Assembly: GCA_005799745.1 (NCBI GenBank)
Contig: SYFY01000203.1
Coordinates: 1-64,000, forward strand
Length of the DNA stretch: 64,000 nt
Direction: 5' to 3'
From: Gammaproteobacteria bacterium
GTDB taxonomy: Bacteria > Pseudomonadota > Gammaproteobacteria > Pseudomonadales > Azotimanducaceae
The notes below the pieces were generated by a model that searched no databases, was not told the DNA's origin, and was given only the letters and a program-made list of their open reading frames with translations. Positions 1 to 7,686 of the stretch are shown piece by piece. Made by a program: the position numbers and the translations under genes. Every line of letters begins with the position of its first letter. Position 1 is the stretch's first letter.

Positions 1-1
1 C

Positions 2-478
2 GTGCCCGTTGTTGGGTCAAAGGCACGCGTTGAAGATGCGCTTCACTCGACTCGCGCTGCAGTTGAAGAAGGTGTTGTACCTGGTGGCGGCGTAACGCTG
101 GTTCGCGCTATCGACGCGGTCAAGAAGGTCAAAGGTGACAACGAGGACCAGAACGTCGGCGTCGCGATCGCGATGCGTGCGATGTCCTCACCGCTGCGTC
201 AAATCGCAGCCAATGCCGGTGCCGAAGGCTCCGTTGTGCTGGACAAGGTCAGTGGCCTCAAAGGTAACAATGGCTATAACGCAGCCACCGGTGAATACGG
301 TGACATGTTGGCCATGGGTATCCTCGACCCAGCCAAGGTCACGCGCACTGCATTGCAGGCAGCTGCATCAGTAGCGGGTTTGATGCTCACCACGGAAGCC
401 ATGGTCTCCGAGTTGCCGGAAGACAAGCCGGCAATGCCGGGTGGCGGTGGCATGCCCGACATGGGCGGCATGATGTAA
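2..478 (+). CDS. groEL: 60 kDa chaperonin GroEL, C-terminal part (5' truncated)
   Basis: This is the last ~158 residues of the GroEL chaperonin, whose double-ring complex refolds proteins in the cytoplasm with GroES and ATP. The segment [20 protein letters not shown], the Asp/Gly-rich equatorial domain and the GGM-rich tail ending MPDMGGMM are typical of the family. The gene enters from the left edge, so no start is assigned. The first five or six codons (VPVVGS) do not match the usual VEMKEK stretch before KARVEDA, so the extreme edge may be divergent or an assembly artefact. A strong terminator follows the stop. Confidence 0.95.
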   Translation: MPVVGSKARVEDALHSTRAAVEEGVVPGGGVTLVRAIDAVKKVKGDNEDQNVGVAIAMRAMSSPLRQIAANAGAEGSVVLDKVSGLKGNNGYNAATGEYGDMLAMGILDPAKVTRTALQAAASVAGLMLTTEAMVSELPEDKPAMPGGGGMPDMGGMM

Positions 479-508
479 GAAGGGCCTCGCACCACTCTGC
501 TCCTGAAA

Positions 509-536
509 CCCCGGCTTCGGTCGGGGTTTTTGTTTT
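509..536 (+). terminator. Rho-independent terminator of groEL
   Basis: A 7-bp stem CCCCGGC/GTCGGGG (one G-T wobble) closed by a TTCG tetraloop is followed by TTTTTGTTTT. It lies about 30 bases after the groEL stop. Confidence 0.9.
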
Positions 537-579
537 ATAGGCGTGCACTTCGCCGAAGTTGTACGCAGGGCCGATATCC

Positions 580-609
580 TTGGCACCCCCGAAGCCCTTT
601 CGTTATAGT
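580..609 (+). promoter_or_regulatory. Sigma-70-type promoter for the urate-hydroxylase-like gene
   Basis: TTGGCA (5 of 6 to the -35 consensus) and TATAGT (5 of 6 to the -10 consensus) are separated by 18 bases. The pair sits 40 bases upstream of the next start codon and just after the groEL terminator. Confidence 0.6.
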
Positions 610-648
610 CTGGATCCTCTAATAATAAGTCTATGCGAGGGGGACGAT

Positions 649-1293
649 ATGGACGCTTTGGACTTCTTTTTCCGGTACCTGCACATCCTGTTCGGCATCT
701 GCTGGATCGGTCTTTTGTATTACTTCAATTTCGTGCAAACGGAATACATGAAGGTCGGTGAAGCCGCCGCGAAGGTAGATGTGTTTTCCAAGCTGGTACC
801 GCGGGCATTGTGGTGGTTCCGTTGGGCAGCCATGTTCACGTTCATCACCGGTCTTTTGTTGCTTCACGCGCGGATGATGGGCCTTACGGTCGATATCGCG
901 GTGGGCGCAACGATGGCAACGCTGATGTTTCTTAACGTTTGGCTGATCATCTGGCCGAATCAGAAGATCATCGTCAACTCGAACCAGCAGGTGGCCGCGG
1001 GTGGCCAGGCTGACCCTGGTGCCGCCGCTGCTGCTCCCAAGGCAGCTTTGGCATCGCGTACCAATACGATGTTGTCGATCGGCATGCTGCTCTTCATGGT
1101 CACCAGTGCCCATCAGCCGACAGGCGCACTGAGCGAAAAGATGACAGCGTTTATCATCGCACTGGTCATCCTCGCTGCACTGGAAGCGAATGCGCTGTTT
1201 GGCAAACAAGGCCCCATGGTCACCGTTAACGGTGTCATTGGTTGTGGTGCTGGCCTAGCGGTTGTGCTCTGGGCCATCCTTTCCTTCCTGTAG
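649..1293 (+). CDS. Urate hydroxylase PuuD-like integral membrane protein (Urate_ox_N family)
   Basis: A 214-residue membrane protein resembling the N-terminal membrane domain of PuuD-type urate hydroxylases, which oxidise urate at the inner membrane and pass electrons to cytochrome c. Visible family motifs are HILFGICWIGLLYYFNFVQ near residue 12 and PRALWWFRWAAMFTF near 50, followed by more hydrophobic segments and an Ala/Gly-rich linker around 120-135. The ORF track starts 30 codons earlier. ATG at 649 is preferred because GAGGGGG lies just upstream and a good promoter is placed correctly. PuuD normally carries a C-terminal cytochrome c domain with CxxCH, which is absent here, so urate as the substrate is uncertain. 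No other purine-degradation genes are nearby. Confidence 0.75.
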   Translation: MDALDFFFRYLHILFGICWIGLLYYFNFVQTEYMKVGEAAAKVDVFSKLVPRALWWFRWAAMFTFITGLLLLHARMMGLTVDIAVGATMATLMFLNVWLIIWPNQKIIVNSNQQVAAGGQADPGAAAAAPKAALASRTNTMLSIGMLLFMVTSAHQPTGALSEKMTAFIIALVILAALEANALFGKQGPMVTVNGVIGCGAGLAVVLWAILSFL

Positions 1294-1315
1294 TCGACTT
1301 CGGTCGGCGTAATCA

Positions 1316-1346
1316 GGGCCTGCGAATTCGCAGGCCCTTTGTTTTT
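1316..1346 (+). terminator. Rho-independent terminator
   Basis: A perfect 22-base palindrome (GGGCCTGCGAA and its complement) is followed by TTTGTTTTT, 23 bases after the preceding stop. Confidence 0.9.
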
Positions 1347-1420
1347 CCGGGGTAAGCAAAGACAATAGCGCGCCCTTCAAGACCCGCGTCTCGGATAGAC
1401 CACCTCTCGGACGGACAAAG

Positions 1421-2167
1421 ATGGCAGAAAGACAAGATCCCTCCACCGGTTCACTCAGCACAGCAGGCGAGCGCGACTATCGCCCAGAGCGCCGTCCCGC
1501 AGGCGGAGCTGCGCCTCGAGCCGACACCACTTCACGAGGGGGGATGGGCGTCAACATCGCGCTGGCGATTCTGATCGCAGGGCTACTCGCAGCAGGTTGG
1601 TTCATCCTCAATCAAAAGAACCTGTTGGATCAGCAGAACACGATGTTGGTCGAGGCTGACGCACGTATTAAGGTCCTCGAAGATCGACTGCGCATGACGG
1701 ATGAAACGCTGAGCGAAACGGGTGACCAAACGAACGAGAAGATGAGCTTCTGGGAGTCAGAAACACGCAAGATCTGGGCTGTGGTCAAGGACAAACACGA
1801 ACGTATGATCAACCAGGCGGCGGCCAACGTTGCTTCGTTGCAAAAAACCGATTCCGCTATCGAAGCGCGATTGCGTGAACAAGGCGTGCAGGTGGACAAA
1901 GCGGAACAAGGTCTCGGCCAAATGCGACAACTCACTGATCAGCTGGCAGCCATGGAGCTGCAGTTTCAGCAGGTCGTTGATTCGCAGCGAGATCTTGTAG
2001 AAAAGTTCAACACCCAGCAGAAAGGGCTTGGGGCGATGCGCGACGATCTCAACCGGCGCATGAAAGAAAACGAAGACGCGATCAATGCGATCGACGCGTT
2101 CCGAGCGCAGATGAGCAATCGTATGAATACGCTTGAGCGACAGGTTACGGCGCCGCCATTGAATTGA
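1421..2167 (+). CDS. Membrane-anchored coiled-coil protein of unknown function
   Basis: I do not recognise a named family. The 248-residue product has a basic, Pro/Gly-rich N-terminus, one hydrophobic segment at about residues 43-63 (NIALAILIAGLLAAGWFIL), then about 180 residues rich in Gln, Glu, Lys and Leu. That stretch looks like a continuous coiled coil, with repeated ADARIKVLEDRL-type heptads. This predicts a single-pass inner-membrane protein with a long periplasmic coil. It is transcribed alone behind a terminator, with an HD-GYP signalling gene 110 bases downstream on the same strand. A structural or envelope role is conceivable but not shown. Confidence 0.75.
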   Translation: MAERQDPSTGSLSTAGERDYRPERRPAGGAAPRADTTSRGGMGVNIALAILIAGLLAAGWFILNQKNLLDQQNTMLVEADARIKVLEDRLRMTDETLSETGDQTNEKMSFWESETRKIWAVVKDKHERMINQAAANVASLQKTDSAIEARLREQGVQVDKAEQGLGQMRQLTDQLAAMELQFQQVVDSQRDLVEKFNTQQKGLGAMRDDLNRRMKENEDAINAIDAFRAQMSNRMNTLERQVTAPPLN

Positions 2168-2278
2168 CGTCGTATCTGCGCAGTTTGTCGCTCGGGCCGC
2201 GGCGAAATGTGACGTACTGCAGCTTGTGAAGGTGCACCGGCGGGCATACTGACGACATCGAAGTCATTGGAAGATGCG

Positions 2279-4150
2279 ATGCCATCCGTGGACCGGCACC
2301 CCTCGCTTTGCATCCATCAAATACCCAACAACACCCTGGCAACTCTGGCTCGCGCACAGGATTGGCAGGTCCTCAGTCCAGATGAATCGTTAAGCGAAGA
2401 TCATCGCGATACGGTTGCGCTGGTTGTATTGGATGATGAATCGGCAGCTGCCGGCTCACGAATACTCCTCCCGTATGCACTTTTTGTCGCCCTCGAAGTG
2501 GATTCCGACGCTGACATTCACGTTGGGCCGAATGCTTCAGAAGAACAACTTCGTCAGCTGCTGCGTCACAGTGAAGCGCATTGGCGACGGAATCAGAAAG
2601 TTACGCAACTCGCATCTGAGGTTGGGATGCGTCGCCAGCGATTGCATCAGCTCTCTGAGATTGGCGCACAACTTTCCACTCAACTCGACCTCGACGCGCT
2701 GCTTGAGACCATTCTTTCTGAGGCACGCAAGATCGGCGGCTGCGAAGGTGGTTCGTTATATCTGGTTGATCGAACTTCTGAGCTGCCCGCGCTGGTTTTT
2801 AAACTCGCGCAGAACGACGCTTTCCCGGTGCCGTTTGTAGAGACGCGTCTGCCTATGACCGCAGCCTCCATTGCTGGTTACGTCGCCACCAGCGGTGAAC
2901 AACTCAACATCACCGACGTTTACGAGCTCGCACCCGACTTACCCTATCGCCTCAACCGCTCGTTTGATGAGCGGATGGGTTACCGCATGCGCTCTATGCT
3001 GGTCGTGCCGATGCGGGATCACCGTAATCAGGTGGTTGGGGTGCTGCAATTTGTGAATCGGCTGGATCGTAAGGGGCAACCTGTTGAGTTCGACGGGGAA
3101 ATCGCTGAAGTGCTCCGAGCCATTGCGAGTCAGGCAGCCATCTCTATTCAACGCAACGCGCTCGTACGCAATATCAACGAGCTGTTTGAGGGATTTGTCC
3201 GCGCCAGCGTCAAGACCATCGAACAGCGAGATCCTTCAACGAGTGGTCACTCGTTTCGGGTTGCTGAATCGACTGTGGCCTTATTCGAACTGCTGCCGAA
3301 ATCTGGGGTTGCCCGGTTTCGCGATCTGATCATCACGGCCGAACAGACACGTGAAGTTCGTTATGCCGCGTTGCTGCACGATTTCGGAAAGATCGGGGTT
3401 CGCGAACAAGTGCTTCTAAAAGCGAACAAGCTAACGCCTGATCGCCTCAGCATGCTTCGATATCGGTTTGAACTGCAGCGTGAACGACTGAAACGTCGTG
3501 CGTTGGAAAAGGAACTGCACTTGTTGCACCACGAGGCGGTCGATCTCGATATGTCCAGGCGCCGGGTGCATCGTGATCTCGAGAAGCAGTTATCAAGACT
3601 CGATGACTATTGGACCTGGGTGCAATGTGCGAACAGTCCGAGTGTGCTCGAAGACGGTGACTTCCGACATCTGCTGGAGGTTCGCCAGGAGCGCTTCCTG
3701 GATATTGATGGAACGTTCTCCGGGTTGATTGAAGATGACGATCTCCTGGCATTGTCCGTTCAAAGGGGTTCACTGACGCCTAACGAGCGACGCGAGATCC
3801 AGTCGCACGTTGTCCACACCAAGGAGTTTTTGACGGTATTGCCGTGGCCGCCTGAACTTGCGGCGATTCCGGCGATCGACGGCGCCCATCACGAAAAACT
3901 AGATGGCAGTGGTTATCCGGATGGTCTGATTGGCGAGCAGATTCCACTGCCTGCAAGGGTGATGGCCGTCTGTGACATCTACGATGCGTTAACGGCCATG
4001 GATCGACCTTACAAGTCGTCGATCAGTCCCGATCAGGCAGCGGCGATTCTTGAAGATGAAGCACGCCGTGGCCTCATCGACACAGACATCGTCAGTATCT
4101 TCATTGGCGCGAAGATGCATGAGAAGGCAGGCAGGGTGGTGAACGGCTGA
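2279..4150 (+). CDS. GAF domain and HD-GYP domain protein (putative cyclic-di-GMP phosphodiesterase) with a large insertion
   Basis: A 623-residue cytoplasmic signalling protein. A poorly defined N-terminal ~110 residues precede a GAF domain (about 125-285), then an HD-GYP domain that would hydrolyse cyclic di-GMP. Catalytic landmarks are the HD pair in LLHDFGKIGV (near 366) and HHEKLDGSGYP (near 536). In canonical HD-GYP domains these are about 60 residues apart. Here they are about 170 apart, because a Lys/Arg/Leu-rich, probably helical insert starts after ANKLTPDRLSMLRYR. A second LT-P-N-ERREIQSHVVHTKEF segment then resumes the canonical fold. The start is ATG 2279, with GGAAG five bases upstream. 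The TTG at 2267 in the track is less likely. Whether the insertion leaves activity intact is unknown. Confidence 0.85.
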   Translation: MPSVDRHPSLCIHQIPNNTLATLARAQDWQVLSPDESLSEDHRDTVALVVLDDESAAAGSRILLPYALFVALEVDSDADIHVGPNASEEQLRQLLRHSEAHWRRNQKVTQLASEVGMRRQRLHQLSEIGAQLSTQLDLDALLETILSEARKIGGCEGGSLYLVDRTSELPALVFKLAQNDAFPVPFVETRLPMTAASIAGYVATSGEQLNITDVYELAPDLPYRLNRSFDERMGYRMRSMLVVPMRDHRNQVVGVLQFVNRLDRKGQPVEFDGEIAEVLRAIASQAAISIQRNALVRNINELFEGFVRASVKTIEQRDPSTSGHSFRVAESTVALFELLPKSGVARFRDLIITAEQTREVRYAALLHDFGKIGVREQVLLKANKLTPDRLSMLRYRFELQRERLKRRALEKELHLLHHEAVDLDMSRRRVHRDLEKQLSRLDDYWTWVQCANSPSVLEDGDFRHLLEVRQERFLDIDGTFSGLIEDDDLLALSVQRGSLTPNERREIQSHVVHTKEFLTVLPWPPELAAIPAIDGAHHEKLDGSGYPDGLIGEQIPLPARVMAVCDIYDALTAMDRPYKSSISPDQAAAILEDEARRGLIDTDIVSIFIGAKMHEKAGRVVNG

Positions 4151-4195
4151 CCTAATTCTGAGTGTTTGCGTTGCAAAGCAGCTGACCGCACTACC

Positions 4196-4846
4196 TTACT
4201 GCCACAGGTCGAGTACAGGGACGTCAACCATGATCTCACCATTGTCCCAGACGGCACCTTCCTGAGTAATTTCCGCAAGCATCCAGTCACCCATCACTTC
4301 CCCTTCACGCATCCGTTTGCCTTCCACGGAAAGGGATCGTTTTGACGGAGTAGACGTATACAGGTGGGAGGAATATTCAAACCCGAGCAAGGTCTGCTGT
4401 GCTTCCTCTGGAGCCGCCTGCAAAGCCATCGGCGAGCGGGTTTCAGGCGGCACTTTGATAACTTCGCGCTCGACGACTTGTTCGCTGCTTGATTCGCTGT
4501 TGATGGCTCCAGGTGTGTCGAGGATTGAGTTTTCGACGGGTGCCGGTTCGACCCTTTCGACGGGCTGATACCAAGACGTGTCAGAGCCAACGTTCTTCAC
4601 GGAAGACACGACGACGCCCTCTTCTGGTGAACCGACGGCAGCGTCGCCCAGAGATTCGGCAGGAGAGAGCACAAACCATTTGATGATGATGGCCGCCGTC
4701 AGTATGACGCCGGTCGCCGTGAGTACACCGATCACCCACCAGATACGCTGCTCACACCGTCGGACCCTGTCAAAGGCCAGGCTCGCCGCTTCCATGGGGA
4801 CGGTTTCCTGTTGTTGTCTGCGAGTAGCTTCAACGATAAAGGACAT
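4196..4846 (-). CDS. gspB: GspB-type general secretion pathway protein (ExeB/PulB-like)
   Basis: A 216-residue bitopic inner-membrane protein. One hydrophobic segment lies at about residues 36-60 (WWVIGVLTATGVILTAAIII), followed by a Pro/Glu/Ser-rich periplasmic linker. The conserved C-terminal domain begins near FEYSSHLYTSTPSKRSLSVEG and ends with an MVDVPVLDLW-like strand. GspB works with GspA/ExeA to open the peptidoglycan and assemble the type II secretion secretin. It lies immediately downstream of exeA (stop at 4873, start at 4846), the usual partner arrangement. The rest of the gsp operon is not in the window. Confidence 0.85.
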   Translation of the reverse strand: MSFIVEATRRQQQETVPMEAASLAFDRVRRCEQRIWWVIGVLTATGVILTAAIIIKWFVLSPAESLGDAAVGSPEEGVVVSSVKNVGSDTSWYQPVERVEPAPVENSILDTPGAINSESSSEQVVEREVIKVPPETRSPMALQAAPEEAQQTLLGFEYSSHLYTSTPSKRSLSVEGKRMREGEVMGDWMLAEITQEGAVWDNGEIMVDVPVLDLWQ

Positions 4847-4872
4847 GATCAGTGACGTTTGGCTCAGGTTTC

Positions 4873-5958
4873 CTACGATGGTGGATCGGGTTCCCGGAGG
4901 CTAGGAAGTGGCCGGCTCGCATTCACTCTCGTCAGGCGAACCCAAGTCATTGGACCTGCTACGGCTTCTAGTGGCAGTGCTTCCCGTTTCTGGAATTCTG
5001 TTAATGCCTTGGCCAATTCTTCGTCAAACAGGTTGCTGATGGTATAGGAGATTGGGCGGCCAAGGGCGCGCTCTAATCGGTCTCGCAGAATGGCGACACC
5101 GTCCTGCAGGTCGCCTTTTTGCAAAAGGTCTTGATGTAGAGGAGGTTGTGGCCAGAAGAAGCTGAAGTTTCCAAACCACAATGTCTTGAGGTCTTCTGCG
5201 GATACCTGCAGCGTCTGCGTGCCGACCACCAACGTCATGCGTGTGGAGTTACCCCGGGTCATCGCAGCAAAGTACGGCGCTCCCTCGCCATCCTGAAGTT
5301 CGAGAATCACCGGCAGATCCAATAACGCGATGTCTGCCCACGTACCACTACGCGAACCACATAACAGTTTGACCCGCTGTGCGAATTCGCAAGGTGCCAC
5401 GGACTCATCGCTGTCGTACGGTACCCCCCAAGCCTTGAACAAGGCCGCGTAGGTGCTGCGTTGCAAAGACCCAGCGGGTATCGGCGGCCGGCTGATCTTG
5501 AGATCTTCTGCAGCGGCTTCACCCAACGGGGTCAAAATCGGATCCTGCTCAGTTGCTGGGACTGGACCGGTGGCGTCTGCCGGGATTTCGAGAGAAGTCG
5601 GTGGCTCGTTGCGCACCTGAACTTCGTTGTTAGCGCTTAGACGCATGAGCAGTACTACAGCCAGGCTGGCAGCCGTAATTGTGAATAACCAACCGATGAG
5701 GTTGCGGATCGACCAGGGTGTCGGTGTTTTTGGCAGTACTTCTTGTGCTGCCTGCCGAACGATATCTGCGTCAACCTCGTACACTCCTCGTGCATAAGCT
5801 CCGAGTAGCGCGCGATCAGCGATGATGTTGATAAGCCTTGGAATTCCAGCGGTTCGCTTGTGCAGTATCCGCACGGCGGCGTCGCTGAAGATTCCTGCCC
5901 GCCCACCTGCGGTACTCAGCCGATGGACCACATAGGCCACGGTTTCTGCGGCGTCCAA
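4873..5958 (-). CDS. exeA: ExeA-type ATPase, C-terminal fragment after a frameshift
   Basis: This is the second half of a frameshifted exeA. It begins in frame at DAAETVAYVVHRLSTAGGR, the C-terminal helical part of the AAA domain. A membrane span follows (LIGWLFTITAASLAVVLLM, near residues 85-105), then a periplasmic region ending in a peptidoglycan-binding-like segment (NLFDEELAKALTEFQKREAL). ExeA couples cytoplasmic ATP hydrolysis to insertion of the secretion secretin through the cell wall. In the upstream reading, LRQLSQR should continue ITARYKLLSLDAAETV. The bases AGGTACAAGCTGCTTTCG encode RYKLLS in this frame, so a single base is missing near 5982-5985. The intact product would be about 554 residues. 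Confidence 0.85.
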   Translation of the reverse strand: MDAAETVAYVVHRLSTAGGRAGIFSDAAVRILHKRTAGIPRLINIIADRALLGAYARGVYEVDADIVRQAAQEVLPKTPTPWSIRNLIGWLFTITAASLAVVLLMRLSANNEVQVRNEPPTSLEIPADATGPVPATEQDPILTPLGEAAAEDLKISRPPIPAGSLQRSTYAALFKAWGVPYDSDESVAPCEFAQRVKLLCGSRSGTWADIALLDLPVILELQDGEGAPYFAAMTRGNSTRMTLVVGTQTLQVSAEDLKTLWFGNFSFFWPQPPLHQDLLQKGDLQDGVAILRDRLERALGRPISYTISNLFDEELAKALTEFQKREALPLEAVAGPMTWVRLTRVNASRPLPSLREPDPPS

Positions 5959-6536
5959 CGAAAGCAGCTTGTACCTTGCGGTGTACGTTGTGAAAGTTGT
6001 CGCAGTTCTGTCTTGGCCAACATCTCGTCCAGTTCAGGTTGACCGATGAGGATGATGCGCAAGAGTTTGCGTTCGTCGGTTTCGAGATTGGTCAGCAAGC
6101 GAATTTGCTCAAACACACCGGGAGCAAGATTTTGTGCTTCGTCGATGACGAGCACGGTGCTGCGCCCCGCGCGGTGGGCTTGTAACAGGTGCCTCGTCAG
6201 GAGATCGATAAAGTGTTTGATCGACACCGTGGCGGTGCGGTCGTATTGGATTCCGAGTTCATCGCAAATGGTTTCCAACAATTCCTTGGCCGTGAGCCGT
6301 GGATTGAGGATGAAGGCGATGTCCATGTGATCGGGTGTGCCGCGTACCAAGTTACGCAGCAGAGTGGTCTTGCCGGTACCTACTTCGCCCGTGATGAGTA
6401 CGAAGCCACCATGAGAGAGCCCGTACTCCAGGTGCGAAAAGGCTTCATTGTGGCCAGCGCTCAGATAGAGGAATCCTGGATCCGGGGCGATTGAGAACGG
6501 TTCCCGGGAGAAGCGAAAATGTTCGAGGTACATCAA
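5916..6536 (-). CDS. exeA: ExeA-type AAA ATPase, N-terminal fragment before a frameshift
   Basis: N-terminal AAA domain of the type II secretion assembly ATPase. The start MMYLEHFRFSREPFSIAPDP is the classic ExeA opening. Walker A is GEVGTGKTT (near residue 50), Walker B is VLVIDEAQN (near 125), and sensor and arginine-finger segments run through LIGQPELDEML. After LRQLSQR the reading becomes nonsense (TPQGTSCFRW) because one base is missing. The family sequence resumes in another frame as the adjacent C-terminal fragment. Both halves are well preserved, which argues for a recent event or a sequence error rather than old decay. gspB follows on the same strand. Confidence 0.9.
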   Translation of the reverse strand: MMYLEHFRFSREPFSIAPDPGFLYLSAGHNEAFSHLEYGLSHGGFVLITGEVGTGKTTLLRNLVRGTPDHMDIAFILNPRLTAKELLETICDELGIQYDRTATVSIKHFIDLLTRHLLQAHRAGRSTVLVIDEAQNLAPGVFEQIRLLTNLETDERKLLRIILIGQPELDEMLAKTELRQLSQRTPQGTSCFRWTPQKPWPMWSIG

Positions 6537-6591
6537 GGGGCCTGTGCTTGATGTCTGTTTCCGCCAGAGTTGCGTTGGTCGTCCCTCCAGA

Positions 6592-6622
6592 AAATCGCGG
6601 ATTTACTGCACATCCGCGATTT
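6592..6622. terminator. Perfect 11-bp inverted repeat between acyltransferase and exeA
   Basis: AAATCGCGGAT and its exact complement ATCCGCGATTT flank a 9-base loop. On the minus strand it follows the acyltransferase stop by about 60 bases and runs into a short T-run (GCGATTTTC), so it may act as a weak terminator. A protein-binding palindrome upstream of exeA is an alternative reading. Confidence 0.5.
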
Positions 6623-6684
6623 CCTTCCGCCGCGCAGACTCCTAGCTCTGACGAAAATATCCGATGAATCAGAGTCCCCTTCGC

Positions 6685-7638
6685 TCAAGTCTGAGCGGCG
6701 GCAGAGCGGTCGCGAGCAGCTTCGTCCTGAGTGCCAAGTAATGCGACTACTTTTTCGCTGGAAGGTCCAGAACGATAGGCGTCCAAGCGCTGGTCTTTCA
6801 ATCGCCAACGCTCATCGATCCACGCCACGAGGAGGCGTCGCTGCGCACGTTCGTCGGCTTGTTGTGTGATGCTCTCTGGAAAGGGCAGCGCGGCAATGTG
6901 TACATCCACATGTGGGCAGTTGCCTTGGATGAAATCCCAGAAGCTGGGGGTGCGTCCAGGATACGCGATGGTGATATCCACCAGTCGGTGTAGGGATTGC
7001 CCCATCTCTGCAACGACATAGGAGAGACCACCGATCTTCGGATTGAGGAGGTGCTGATGGGCGGCGCGTTGGCGTGCATGTTTCTCCGGCGTGAATCGCA
7101 TACCTTCAACGAAATTGAGCAATGTCGAGGGATAAAACCGGAATCGTTTGCAGGCGTTGCGGATGTTCTCGCGATCCGCGTTTTTGAGATCAGGATTCTT
7201 GGTGATCTGAGCCTTGGTGGCGCGTTTCAGATAGGGGAAGCCAAGAACGTACATGCCGAAACCGATGAAGGGTATCCAGATGAGCTGTGCCTTGGTGAAG
7301 AACTTGATAGGCGGCAGTCGGTTCCAAAGGACTGTCTGCAGCACGAGGATGTCGGTCCAACTTTGATGATTCGAGATCACCAGATACCACTGGTCTTTCG
7401 ACACGCCTTCCTGGCCTTCCCATTCAACCCGCATTTCCGTGGTTCCGAGGACTCGGAACAGCCAGCGATTGAAGCCGGTCCAGCTGAACAACCATACTTC
7501 CATGAGCCTTCGGAAGTACACACCAGTACGCCCAGGAATCAGCAACGCAACGATGGCCATCGTAAACAAGGGCGCGCACACCAGGACGGTGACGATGACG
7601 ATGATCACGAAGGTGGTGATGCCGCGCAGCAACAACAT
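6685..7638 (-). CDS. 1-acyl-glycerol-3-phosphate acyltransferase family protein (YihG-like)
   Basis: A 317-residue membrane acyltransferase of the PlsC/LPLAT family that would transfer an acyl chain to a lysophospholipid at the inner membrane. The catalytic HxxxxD motif appears as NHQSWTD (near residue 90) and the second block as FVEGMRF (near 170). An N-terminal hydrophobic anchor (LLLRGITTFVIIVIVTVLVC) is present. The ORF track begins 20 codons upstream at TTG. ATG 7638 is preferred because it begins the hydrophobic segment and leaves room for the divergent gene at 7687. The extended C-terminus is typical of YihG-type members. The natural acceptor lipid cannot be told. Confidence 0.8.
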   Translation of the reverse strand: MLLLRGITTFVIIVIVTVLVCAPLFTMAIVALLIPGRTGVYFRRLMEVWLFSWTGFNRWLFRVLGTTEMRVEWEGQEGVSKDQWYLVISNHQSWTDILVLQTVLWNRLPPIKFFTKAQLIWIPFIGFGMYVLGFPYLKRATKAQITKNPDLKNADRENIRNACKRFRFYPSTLLNFVEGMRFTPEKHARQRAAHQHLLNPKIGGLSYVVAEMGQSLHRLVDITIAYPGRTPSFWDFIQGNCPHVDVHIAALPFPESITQQADERAQRRLLVAWIDERWRLKDQRLDAYRSGPSSEKVVALLGTQDEAARDRSAAAQT

Positions 7639-7686
7639 GATGGAAGACGGATCAATCGGGTGGAGAGGGAGTATACGGGGCCGTTC

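Noticed and set aside
6997-7686. 230-codon upstream extension of the aminopeptidase
   Set aside because: It is antisense to the acyltransferase; the signal peptide and lipobox start at 7687.
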